A DNA stretch of 64,000 nucleotides from Lepiota brunneoincarnata (Eukaryota > Basidiomycota > Agaricomycetes > Agaricales > Agaricaceae): NCBI GenBank assembly GCA_023014365.1, contig JAEBUN010000002.1, positions 2,356,001 to 2,420,000 of the forward strand. The letters run 5' to 3'. The translations under genes were made by a program, and so were the position numbers. The stretch's first letter is position 1; each line of letters starts with the position of its first letter. A model generated the notes under the pieces. The model saw only the letters and a program-made list of their open reading frames with translations, searched no databases and was not told the DNA's origin. This document shows positions 1 to 10,305 of the stretch, piece by piece.

Positions 1-762
1 CCTCTCTTGCCGTGTTGCTCTGTAGTTGGCGAACTATTTCTTCTAGTTCACTAACGCGATCCAACATCCTGGCCTGGAGCGAGTTAGCAGCGATTTTGTT
101 GGGCCGACGCTTTTTGTTCATCTTCGTCGGTGCTTCATGCCCGTCGTCCTCGTACTCATCCTCGTCTCCGCTTTGAGAGTGAGCCGGTGCTTTTCCTGCG
201 GAAGCCTTGCGTTTTGGGCGCACAGTCCATGAGGAAGTGCCGGCAGCTGAAGATGTTTGGGGAGGAGGCGAGATGCCCTGGGCGGCGGCGGCGGCGAGCA
301 TTGCTAATCGTGTAGCTGCGGAGACGGAAATTAGAAACGAACGCTTTTTGAAGCACGCCTTGTCAGAGCCAGGAAAAAACCGCACCATGCCTGCCGCGCG
401 CTGGGCCCGTGGCATTGGAGCATTTCTGCTTCAAGCGTCTGCAGTACTCGCAACGAGATCCCGCTATTCCTTTACACGTCCGGTTCATGCGCACACATCG
501 GTCACAAGGTCTAGGAGGATAGACAGTGGCCAATTGCTAGAAATGGTTAGTAAGCGTGTGAGAGCGCGTACGTGCGATGTACGCCATAAAAAAAAAGGGG
601 GGAATCCGCACATACACTGAGCTTCGGCCCCTCTTGCGTCTTCATCTGCGACTCTTCCTCAGCCTCTGAAGACTCCAGCTCCTCGTTTGGCTCCAGTTCT
701 TCCTCGGCCTTGCCATAGCTGCGCCTAAAGGTGTTGTCCATAGCGACGGCGAGCGATCTCAC
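1..762 (-). CDS. bZIP-like protein, 5′ part only (gene runs off left edge)
   Basis: Exon 1 starts at ATG 762 (or 741) and encodes a strongly acidic segment with Glu/Ser repeats up to about 618. A second exon from 315 to the left edge encodes an Ala run, a PKRK basic patch, an acidic patch and then KKRRPNKIAANSLQARMLDR followed by VSELEEIVRQL. The N-x3-A-x5-R pattern followed by heptad-spaced Leu/Val resembles a bZIP basic region and zipper; this is inference from pattern, not a firm family match. Phase is kept if the donor is GT at 617 and the acceptor AG at 316, giving a 300-nt intron, long for this genome, so a small exon may be missed. The 3′ end is outside the window. Confidence 0.5.
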
Positions 763-1649
763 ACCAGAGATGGGTGGTTCGGAGTCAAGTCAGGTCAGGC
801 CAGCGCTTCTGGTATTCACCATGAGTGCCGCTGATGTTAAACAAGAACAAGCGTCGACAAATGTAGACTGATCCTGAGAAATGCCATCACCGTTACATTA
901 ATTACCTTTACTCGTTTCGGAAGAAAAAGGTTATAATGTCGCGTGTAAGGCCTTCCGATGAGAATGGTGGTCAGCACCTCGAAAGTCGACCAAACTTTGC
1001 GCCTTTCTGAGCTATATTTTTCCACTTGCAGAAGGCCGTGTGTTGACATGTAGGATCCCGAGGTTTGGCTGGTGTTTGACGACAGCAATTCAATGTTCGG
1101 CGTGTAGATTATGGTGTAAAGGCGGATGGGTTACGGTTACGTAATGGCGCAACCCTTTACGTATTGCCTGCCAGGTGCAAAACATCCGTGATATGCCTGG
1201 ATAGGGGTTCCATTCAATCTAACCACAACCACAACGCCCTGAGGAACGAGGGGACGCGCATCATGTTGACGGACGCATGAGTTCGGTCCGTCCCATTGAC
1301 TTTCCTAGTAGCAACCAACCAATCGTCGCATCTGCTGCTGAGGAGGGCCGGCCACGACAACTCAGCGCATTAATTCATTTTTGTTTAACGTTCAATCGGC
1401 CACTGCACGCCCCTCATTTGCCTCAGTTGATCCACGCGTCTCTGCAACATGCCTCCATGCTTCGGTATTACCTTCGCTTTATCACCATTGTTTCATACGT
1501 ATTCATCCATCAGCTTCCGAACCTTGAATGAAACGAGCTGTTCCAAGGCAACTTGTGCTTTTCGTAAACCCGTAGCATACTATCAATGTCTTCTCTCTCG
1601 ATATTCCGGCAATCCTGCACTACGCACAGTTTCCGCCCGCATCCACCAG
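763..1649. other. intergenic, no gene supported
   Basis: Short ORFs occur on both strands, but none has exon-like composition or a recognisable motif. The stretch lies upstream of the bZIP-like gene and downstream of the orphan gene that ends at 1650, so it probably holds a promoter and a 3′ UTR. Confidence 0.5.
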
Positions 1650-3371
1650 TCACCCGCCATCCTCGATATCCTTGAAGACCTCCTCACTGTCGTCCCAACC
1701 CAGGGTCTGTGGATCAACTCCAAGCTGCCGAAGCATGGTTCCAAGCGTGTGGCGTTGCTCATCAAGATCCTCAGAATCTGCTGGTATGTTCATCAAATTG
1801 ATCTTGCCCGAGATATCGGTTTCTTCCTGTTCATCTGGGGTTCTATCAAAACGCATGCTTTTGTCGTCCATCTTGTGCCGTTTGTCCCCTTGCATCTCCC
1901 AACCCCAGCCGTCTTGGAAGGGTCGTTTGCCATCGATCGCCGAATAGTCATGGTCGGGACTGTCGTGAATATTGTCCCTTACTAGAGTCCATACCTCCCA
2001 AGCAACTTCTCGACCAACTTCAGTCCATTTTGTTACGAGGGCCCGTAAAATGTCTTCCTCATCATCTTGCTTAACCTTGACGGCCCGTTTTAGGATCTGA
2101 AGTTTCCTCTCAAGCACCTGGATTGTTGGAGTCAGGCGGATCGCCGAGGTTGCATTTGCTTTGTCGTCTGCCGTTAAGGGCGATCTGAACTGAACTGCTG
2201 CCCTTGCCGTACGATGCCTGGTTCGACCGTCTTCTGTCATTTGCTGTCGTCTTTCCCCTTCCTGAGTTTTCAGGACGGGTGCTGTTGTTGCTATAACTGG
2301 CCCCTTCAGGTCCTCAACTTTGTTGTTAACAGGTTCTTTTCCTGGGCGCGTCGTCAGGAGATCGCTGCGATTTCGTGATCCGGGGTCGACCAAGCGCGGC
2401 GGGCAAAAAGGCTTTGACAATTTTTCCCGCTGTTTACGTTGGGCGGCGGCTGTCGGTCGTTTCGGGTTTGGTGGTACATATTGTGCGGGCTGCCACGGCG
2501 GTCTGAGTCCGATTACAGCGCCAATGTTTGGGCTCCATACCTTCTTGCATTGCCTGCCTACTTCTGCGACTTCCTGGCTCGGCGTCTGGCACGCCTCTGT
2601 CAACGTTGCTCTCTCCGAGCGTTTCAAAGGCAGTAGTAATGAGCCGTTCCCACTGTCTGTGACATTCTGACCTGCGTCCAACAGAGTCTTTATACACCCT
2701 GAAAGCGAACCAACCCCCTGTGCAGCCGCCCCAAGTACATCTGCCAAAGTTAGAATGGGGATGTCCTTCTCTAATTGTGCAGACGAAGCTGGGGATGACG
2801 GTGGGCTGGAAATGAGACAGGGGCTTGATGGTATTGGACTGGACGACCCAAGAACTGGGGTCAGTGGTTGGAGGCTTGACGGAAGGAGCACCGGACTGGA
2901 TACCCCAAGGTTGAGGGTGGGGGAAATCAAGCTTGGAGGGATGACTGGACTTGATGAAGACATGGAGCTCGGGGGCTGGGTAGTCTCCATTCGACCAGTG
3001 GCTAGGTTGTCAGGCGCGTTCTGAGAGTCCTGCACAGAACCGTCAAAGGCCAGGGGCAACAATACAGGTTGCCGTTCCGTGGCTATTGTGTTTCCCTCGA
3101 CTGGTTGAATTGACAGTGGTGAATCTTCTCGGGCAGTAGACCCCGGGGTATCTCCGTGGCCTCGATCATTAGAGCTAGACGGCAAGCTAACTCCTGTTGT
3201 GTCTGGCACGGCTGCAACCACATCAGAGGATGGGTCGAGTGAGGAGGGAGTTGTGATATCTGGCTCATCAATATGAGATTCCGTCGAACCTCCCGTTCCG
3301 TGTATCATAGACTGTGGTGCGCTCGGAGGGTACTTAGCGTCCTGAGCTTCTGCTGGGCTCCCCCGACGCAT
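1650..3371 (-). CDS. hypothetical Ser/Thr/Pro-rich protein
   Basis: One uninterrupted 573-codon ORF. The first ~210 residues are Ser/Pro/Thr-rich and look disordered (runs such as SSSPVIPPSLISPTLNLG). The middle has basic patches (NPKRPTAAAQRKQREK). The last ~130 residues are charged and could be helical, with IQVLERKLQILKRAVKVKQ and an acidic end EEVFKDIEDGG. I recognise no domain. The ATG at 3371 is the first in this exon, but the frame stays open upstream to a possible acceptor (CTCTGCAG near 3412), so an extra 5′ exon is likely. Long plus-strand ORFs over the same bases are shadows of it. A nuclear scaffold or regulatory role would be a guess. Confidence 0.6.
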   Translation of the reverse strand: MRRGSPAEAQDAKYPPSAPQSMIHGTGGSTESHIDEPDITTPSSLDPSSDVVAAVPDTTGVSLPSSSNDRGHGDTPGSTAREDSPLSIQPVEGNTIATERQPVLLPLAFDGSVQDSQNAPDNLATGRMETTQPPSSMSSSSPVIPPSLISPTLNLGVSSPVLLPSSLQPLTPVLGSSSPIPSSPCLISSPPSSPASSAQLEKDIPILTLADVLGAAAQGVGSLSGCIKTLLDAGQNVTDSGNGSLLLPLKRSERATLTEACQTPSQEVAEVGRQCKKVWSPNIGAVIGLRPPWQPAQYVPPNPKRPTAAAQRKQREKLSKPFCPPRLVDPGSRNRSDLLTTRPGKEPVNNKVEDLKGPVIATTAPVLKTQEGERRQQMTEDGRTRHRTARAAVQFRSPLTADDKANATSAIRLTPTIQVLERKLQILKRAVKVKQDDEEDILRALVTKWTEVGREVAWEVWTLVRDNIHDSPDHDYSAIDGKRPFQDGWGWEMQGDKRHKMDDKSMRFDRTPDEQEETDISGKINLMNIPADSEDLDEQRHTLGTMLRQLGVDPQTLGWDDSEEVFKDIEDGG

Positions 3372-3797
3372 ATATGCGTGTTGCGGCCAACTTGGTGTGC
3401 TGTTTCTGCAGAGTGTGTTGCCTCAGGGTTACCCGGCTGCATATTGACAATAAACCCATCTCACCTTTGGGAATTACAGCCGGGGAGGGAACATCGTTGC
3501 CCATCGGTGGCGCCGTATGCCGCAAGGCAAGCGTCGGATGGTCCTAACTCCTTATGTAGCTTAGAGCCCTCGCGAACAGATGGTGAAGAACAGCTTTCTC
3601 TGCACACTATGACTGTAAGTCCCATGACCGGTCAAGGAAATGCTAAAGGCGACCTCGCCGGTAGTTGCATAATCTGCACAGGTGACTGGGGTGGAGACAC
3701 CCCGCCTGCAACTTGAGGACCCGGAGTCATCTAAGGTGAAAGTACGGGTGTGAAACGGTCAGAAGGTCGCGTGACGCCACGGTAAATCTATTTATTT
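3372..3797. other. intergenic, possible upstream exon of the orphan gene
   Basis: Contains a possible acceptor and a short open stretch leading into the orphan gene, plus the probable 3′ UTR of the DUF6534 gene. Nothing else is recognisable. Confidence 0.35.
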
Positions 3798-5144
3798 TTA
3801 TACGTTGGTATTCTGCCCGCTAGTAGCATCGTAGGTTGCGAATCGAGGTAATGGATCAGAACGCTCGGGCATTGTTTCCTGCCCGTGCAATTCACTGGGA
3901 AGCATGAAAGAGGGTTCCGCCTTTTGCCGGCCGCCCGGTATGAGGAGCCGACTGTTCAGCAACGCGAGTAACGATATTGCGTATAGTTTTGCAATCGTAA
4001 GCCCAGGAATCATGAAGAATCCACCAGGAGCCAACAACATCGTTAACACGAAGGAAATAGAAACCGCGGCTAAGCGCACGCGCTCAGCCAGCTAGACCCC
4101 AGACCATCTTATGGCGATCTCACCTGTAAGAGAGCCTGTCTCAACGATCAGCCTCGTAAGTCTGGTTATCTGAACTTGGGTATGTCTAACAGAAGTCTTC
4201 TTTCTCGAGAGCTTGGAGCAAAGTATTACGAATCAGAAATCATGGTGCATGAGGCGATTTATTACTCACGTAGAGCACCATGTAGGCGGCGATCAAAACA
4301 TCACAGGTGCTGCTGACAGCCCCCCACAGCTTTGGACGGAATCAGATGAGCCGGGTAGTAAGGGCCGCTTGACAACTCACCACATTACCAACAAAAGCAC
4401 TGTTATTCATTGGCTGTGTTCTCGCAGCCATGGGTTCGGGCTCCGGCTCTTTTTCACCGATCTGGACAGGGTATATACCAGCAGCCACCAGAATGGCACC
4501 CACCCATTGCAGAGCCGCAAGCTGTACCCCGAGCTTTTTGGTTTGTGAGTGAAAATGTTAGGTGGGATGATTCTCACCGCTGCCAGAAGCGACGGAATAA
4601 ACACCAGCCCCCCCAAAAAACGTATTCTATGTGCGTAGAAAAGCTGCACAGCACATGCAACTGGGGGAAGATCAGCCTGATTTCTGGATCTGACGTATAG
4701 AATGCTTACCAAGGGAACCACATATAGGGATGGTTATCGCAAAGTGCAGCCCTGAGTTCCAATTGTGTTCGTCGCTGGACATGTTGGGCTTGATACGTCC
4801 ATATCTTTCGCTGTATATGACGAATAGATCATGGGTCGCAAGTCCCGTCTGGGCCATTCCAACGGTATAGATACCATAGACAAGGCACTGCAACATGACC
4901 CTGTCGTTGGGGAATGCCTGGTAATACAGGTCTACAAGGGGTGATCAAGTCGAATATATTTATGTGGGAGTGGATCGTACATGTTTGCACTGTGGTGACT
5001 CCAAAAAGGAAAATGTCCAGACAGAATCCAATAAGCTAGGCGGGGATCCTCATTAGTTATTGGTTGGTGTGAGTGACTAGTTAGTGGGCGCACCATGGGA
5101 CCAAGGGAAAGTTGCAGCAAACTGTGCTTTTTTAATTCCTGCAT
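3798..5144 (-). CDS. DUF6534 multi-spanning membrane protein
   Basis: A seven-helix-type membrane protein of the fungal DUF6534 family, function unknown, generally viewed as receptor-like. The minus-strand exons chain in phase. Exon 1 starts at ATG 5144 (MQELKKHSLLQLSLGPM). It is followed by LIGFCLDIFLFGVTTVQT, then YLYYQAFPNDRVM and LVYGIYTVGMAQTGLATHD, then VQLFYAHRI with a hydrophobic helix, a QWVGAILVAAGIYPVQ exon, KLWGAVSSTCDVLIAAYMVL, a cytoplasmic RTRL-type loop (HTQVQITRLTRLIVETG) and a final helix followed by KLYAISLLALLNSR. The last motif and the GPMLIG, YYQAFPND and FYAHRI blocks are family hallmarks. Each intron has a GT donor (GTGAGT twice). It diverges from the NOSIP gene. Confidence 0.85.
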
Positions 5145-5536
5145 GAAGCTGAGGTGTCTGAGAACTGGGCTATGTACTTGCCTATGAAATGAAGGCATGC
5201 GCACAAATTTACCCGCCTGAGCCAGGAGTCGAAATTAACCCCAAGGATGGAGCCCGCTTATAAGTGCATATGATATTTCCGGCAGAGGGCCAGGAATGAA
5301 AATGAGTCGATGACGTCCCCCCAGGGTGAATTGAAAGACCACTGTCCACATGAAGGCTGTTCGCTGCAGGGCCCATTGCATCATTTCGTCTCAAGAATGG
5401 GTGAGCCTTTGGATTCCAGGAATGGGTTACGTAGAGTCGTGGGAAGATGTTCCAGGGGAAATGCCATTGACCTGAGAAACAAATAAATCCAAATGCGGCA
5501 ACGTCGTTATCCTACAACTCTTCCTCAAACGAATCC
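5145..5536. other. divergent intergenic region, DUF6534 / NOSIP
   Basis: 392 bp between the two divergent start codons. Minus-strand ORFs here are not in phase with the DUF6534 exons. It is presumably a two-way promoter; I see no clear TATA box. Confidence 0.4.
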
Positions 5537-6871
5537 ATGACGAAACATAGCAAGAATAACACGGCATCCTCGATCTTCAGTTATGCAGAGCGCAAGAAAA
5601 CTGAATATGGAACCCAAAGGGTATGCCGTCTCTTTCACGGTGGAACCAACTCTCAACCTCATTGTATGGTAGCAACGACTCGGAAATGAGTCCATGCGCC
5701 GATTTGATGCTTGTGCACTATGTTTGAATCGTGCTAGGGAGCCTTTGGCCTGCAATGAAGGACATCTGTTTTGTAAGGAATGCGTTTACACAGACTTATG
5801 TGAGCCATGTTAGTCTGTTTCCTCTTCCTCGATAACCTGTCCAGTAACACAGAAGAAGGACATTAAACGGCAGAAAGAGAAGTTGGAGGTGTGGCAGCGA
5901 GAGAGTGGGGAAGAGAAAGCACGAGTACGAGAGGCAGCTCGTGACCGGGTGTTGCTTGAATTCGAGAAGAGCCAGTTGGGACTGGCAGCATGGCCAACTG
6001 ACGTTGGCACGAAGGGTGGAACGTCGGCTGAGGCAGGTACGACCGTTGGGCTCCGCAATGATACTTCTATTTACCATCCTGCCTTGCACAGGTAGAGGAA
6101 CAAAACGTAAATTCGAGTTCGATGCCTCGGCTGTTGAAAAGCTCCAGCGGGAAGCCGAAGAGGCTGCCACGCGCAAGATTGAGAAGGAGCAGGCAGAAGC
6201 CTTGAAGAGTAAACTACCGGACTTCTGGCTACCTTCGTTGACGCCGACTTATACGTCTACGGGTCCACCAACATCGCTTGGCCAAGTCAAGATTCAGACG
6301 ATGTGTCGGGGAGGGAATCCTCCTCATCCTTTGTCGTAAGTCGCGATGGCTAACTATCTACTACCTACCTCTTGTCCCTAACGGAGAATAGCTTGAAGAG
6401 TTTGTCTCCAATCAAGTTTTCCCTCTATGAGGCATCGATTCGTCGATCAGAGGCAGATGGGTCGCCCTCGAATGAATCTGATTCTGGTGGCAAGGGGTTC
6501 GTGCCAAAAGAAGATTTAGATCCCATGTGTCCCTCGTGTAAGAGACAGCTATCCAATAACATTTTGATATACTGTAAGTGGCGGCTATTGTTTTCGTGAC
6601 TCGGACGAGATCACCTGAAATCCTGTTCAACAGTGATGAGACCTTGTGCTCATGTCATATGTAAGACTTGTACAGACACACTTGTACGGGGAGCAAGACA
6701 ATGCGTGGTCTGTGACCAGGAATTAAAGGAAAAGGATATTCTGGAACTCAAACGAGAAGGTGAGTGGTTGCACTTTAACATCCAGTCATACTAACATTCC
6801 TCTCAGGTACAGGATTTGCTGGTGGAGGGCTCGCAGAAACTTCCAAGACGGGGGTCTCTTTCCAGGGGTGA
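5537..6871 (+). CDS. NOSIP-type RING/U-box E3 ubiquitin ligase
   Basis: Homologue of nitric oxide synthase-interacting protein, a nuclear U-box-like E3 also linked to the spliceosome. It starts at ATG 5537 with MTKHSKNNTASSIFSYAERK, the family N-terminus (SRHSKNN...FSYAERKK). After intron 1 (5621-5672) comes the first half of the split zinc-binding unit, FDACALCLNRAREPLACNEG, then HLFCKEC. A charged coiled coil follows (DIKRQKEKLEVWQRESGEE) and a KRKFEFDASAV linker. The C-terminal RING-like unit holds PMCPSCKRQLSNN, PCAHVICKTCTDTLV and QCVVCDQELKEKDIL, ending at TGA 6869-6871 after GTGFAGGG. Six introns fit the phase. Cys/His spacing is complete, so it is likely active. Confidence 0.92.
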
Positions 6872-7645
6872 AGTTGCATTGCATTCCCCGTTCCTTGCTA
6901 TTGTTAGTAATGACACTCCCTTGACGTTGGGCAGTAACGGATGAACAGTTGATTTACGCCGCTATCAGCCATGTTTCAAAGGTCACTAGGAACCAAAGAT
7001 CGTGATAATTTGTTTCCGGATGTTCGATTATCAGTTGGCAATAGCACACATAACTTGCTCAGCTCTGCGCCCACGTGGCCTTCAATTTACTCACCGAGTG
7101 GTGTATTGATGGCTTCCCGTGTCCGCGCTAGGAAGCTGAGCCCAAAACGGTTGTTACACATTGCAGGCCATCCAGTCGTCTCGTGATCGGCCCATCAGCC
7201 ACCGAAGAATCAAGCATGATTCTTGTGCTGTTCGGCTACATCACAGGTTCTCACTTCTTTCCATAACGACGACCTTGTGCTCATCTTCCGATGGCGTAGA
7301 AAGAGTTGAGCGGTCGCCGCGGCTACGGCGAGATAGCCACTCACTCCACAGAAATTCACATACTGGAGACAAGGACATTGTTATAATAGCGAACCGTGTG
7401 GAATAATCCACGCTACGGATGGCTTGGCCCTATTGCGTTCCTATGATTTCGTGCTGGTGCTCTAGTCCTGTGGCTTTCCGCTAGATCCAGTCCAAGTGAT
7501 CTATTTATACTGTGCTGTGTCGCACGAGGAATCGATCACCTTGAAGGATTGTGCTGGTGCAGTCTGAAGGTTATAAAGATAGCAAGGCTCGTTGAGCAAA
7601 AGCATCCCTTCACTGTTGTAACTCGCTACTTCTAGGTCGTTCCGG
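6872..7645. other. intergenic, promoter region of the aspartic protease
   Basis: No coding exon is supported. A TATA-like TTATAAAGA lies at about 7572, some 70 bp before the protease start codon. Short ORFs here show no domain. Confidence 0.45.
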
Positions 7646-9386
7646 ATGCGCTTCAGCTGGACATTTACCACCATCCTTACCGCCATCCCAACCCTCGCTG
7701 GCGTTGTACCCTTTCCTTCAAGAGTGGGTACGGTCATCCCATTAACGAGACGCGCAAGCCTGTTTGTGGATGAGCAGGGGGTTGTGAGAACTGAAGCACT
7801 GAAGAGTCAGATTAACAAGGTTTCAAAGTGAATCCAGCAGCTCGTATTCGTCCAGGTTCCTATCGCTGACCTTCCTTTCTCTTTTTTATTTTTATTTATT
7901 TATTTACTAGCAAACTAGACCGTGCGTTCGAAGCTTTTGAACAGAACACGGGAAAACATCATCCTGCATGTCCCAAGACATTGCGGATAAGAGATACAGG
8001 GACTGTTCCCCTGGTTGATGAGGCTGAGTCGTTGTGGCGGGGGTCGATCTCGGTTGGTACGCCGCCCACGGAATTCACAGGTCAGTCCCTTGGGAAATGT
8101 CAGGGTTTGATCCTGGGTGGCAGCTGATAATTGATAATCTAGTGGATTTTGACACTGGTGAGAGCACTCTGATAGTTGGTGTCTCCGTCACCGATAGTAA
8201 CAACCGAACCATGATTTCAGGAAGCAGTGATCTATTTTTACCTGGCCCTAACTGTGATACTACGTGTCAGGGTCATCAGGTTTATAATACGTCTGCCAGT
8301 TCTACTGCCCAAGATCAGCATCACACGTTCACCCTCAATTTCGGTGATGGCTCAAGTGTACAAGGCGGGGTTTTCGCTGACAGCATTACTATTGCTGGCC
8401 TAACGGTAAGAATACGAATCCGTCAACAATGATTAGGCTGTTGATCTCGGCATCAACGACAGGCAACTGACCAGGCTGTTGGGGCTGCTACACAATACTC
8501 TACTGGGTTCGAGGCCAACCAGTTCCCTCCCGATGGCCTTATGGGAATGGGGTTCCCTGAAATATCTGTGTTTGGAGAAACTCCGGTCTTCCATTCACTA
8601 GTCGCTCAAGGAAAGACTACTGCTTCCCAGTTCAGTTTCAAGCTGGCTGAGCAGGGTTCTGAGCTCTTCTTGGGCGGTGTGAACAACAATTTGTTCTCGG
8701 GAAGCTTCACGGATGTCCCCATTTCCGAACAGGTTTTTTGTTTGGTTTTTCGAGGTTGATCAGCACTCACAACAATGTTGCATAGGGGTTCTGGCAAGTT
8801 GCCTTGGACGCCGTCAGCGTTGATGGCAATGACACTGTTACAGGCCAACAGGCTGCTATCGACACTGGAACTACTCTTGTCGTTGCGCCACAAGCTCAGG
8901 TTGCTCAGTTCTATGGGGGAATCCCTGGATCAAGTGATGCGTCTGAGACTATTGCTGCTGGATTCTTCACATGTGAGTGGCTAGAAGCAGATTTTGCGAC
9001 AGATGTTTTATCTTGTTATTGGTTCATTTTAGTCCCCTGCAGCGCTAGCCCTAATGTTAGCCTGACCTTTGGTGGAAAAGCCTTCCCTATTCCCTTGGAA
9101 CACTTCAACCTTGGTCGACTCCCCGGAGATTCTGGAGATTGTGTTGGCGGTATTGTCGGTACCACTAGCATCAATCGTGAGTTTTTTTCTTCACAGGCCT
9201 TGGGGTTGTGGATTGACGAGAGGCCTCTTAAAACAGTCTGGGTAGTGGGCGATCTCTTCCTTAGAAACTTTTATACCAGTGCGTTGCCTTGTCTTATATC
9301 GTCTATAGCTGATTCGAGGGTCCGACCACTTGGCTATAGCGTTCAACGTCGAGAAGAAGACTGTTGGATTCGCGGATCTTACTTAA
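7646..9386 (+). CDS. secreted pepsin-family (A1) aspartic protease
   Basis: Extracellular or vacuolar endopeptidase. A signal peptide (MRFSWTFTTILTAIPTLAG) and a propeptide are followed by the mature fold beginning LWRGSISVGTPPTEFT. The first catalytic motif, DTGSSDLFLPG, is split by an intron right after DTG. The flap reads LNFGDGSSVQGG, with Phe where the usual flap Tyr sits. The second catalytic motif is AIDTGTTLVV. The C-terminus FYTTFNVEKKTVGFADLT is typical of the family. A Cys pair lies in PNCDTTCQGHQ. About eight short introns are needed; the final one ends at CTATAG near 9338, restoring the VGFAD frame to TAA at 9386. Confidence 0.9.
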
Positions 9387-9513
9387 TATTAGACTCTGAC
9401 CTGTTGCTTATCTTGTGTAGTTTTTTGCTTCTGCTGTGTCATCGTAATAGGATGGATGCATTAAACTATCCCGGCCTATTGGTCCTATTCTACAAGTAGT
9501 GAGACCGGCAAGG

Positions 9514-10236
9514 TCATTTTCGACTGGCCTGCGCGCGGACACGTGGATCGCCTCGTTCGCTGCGCTTGCGGAGTTTCTCCTGGCGCTTGCTTGTTGACTC
9601 TTTTTCAGCTGCTGTATCTGCAGAGCTCGATGACCGTCCACTTAGATATGGAGATATCGCGGAAGACCAGAGTTTGAAAATTGCGAAAAGGGGAATCTAT
9701 GAGAGTACACAAGAGGTGTTCAACATCTGAGGCATAATCTCCAATAGCAATGTGACGCACCACCGTGTACAATAACCAGAACCATTCGCCAAAGACACCA
9801 CTACCCATCTGGCAGATCCCTTTGGACCACGTCAGTCCGGTATACGGGGAAAACAGTGACGGAAACAGACATGTTATATACAAGATATCAAAGCACCATT
9901 CAGTAACCCCAGGTTGGCTGAGATCTTCGCCATAGGAGAGTAAAGTGCCAGTGGTTGGGTCTCGTCTGGGGGTGCCAATCTTGACAAGGTAGTTTGACAA
10001 GAAAAGAGATGGAAGGAAGGTGATGACATAGATGGCCAAGGAGGTTTTTGAGGGGACCAGAGAGTTGCGTCTAAATAAGAGACGAAGCACAAGAGAAATA
10101 ATAGTTGGGACGATCATTCCGAGCTTGATGTTCTTGACTGCGGCTTCATTTTGGTGGGCTGAGCAGATGGACGTAAAAGAAAGCGTTGCTGTGATATGAA
10201 AAGCTTACCTATACGCTTTGCGGAGGCGTTGGCCAT
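9514..10236 (-). CDS. TMEM208/SND2-family ER membrane protein
   Basis: Component of the SRP-independent (SND) route that targets proteins to the ER membrane. Exon 1 encodes MANASAKRI and splices to AHQNEAAVKNIKLGMIVP. Hydrophobic helices follow (TIISLVLRLLF, LAIYVITFLPSLFLSNYLV), then the family block FDILYITWICQMGSG, which requires a 51-nt intron (GTCTGT...AAAG). Next come WFWLLYTVIPLFAIFKLW and a charged tail rich in Lys/Arg (KESTSKRQEKLRKRSERG) ending at TGA 9514. Its start codon lies 69 bp from the first ATG of the divergent Myb gene. Confidence 0.88.
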
Positions 10237-10305
10237 GTATTTTCCGTGGATGTTGGCGACAAGGAGGACAACTCGTTGCTAGTCACGTGCGCAAGGCTGC
10301 CCGTG

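Noticed and set aside
2320..2670. Plus-strand ORFs over the Ser/Thr/Pro-rich orphan
   Set aside because: Antisense shadows of a 573-codon ORF.
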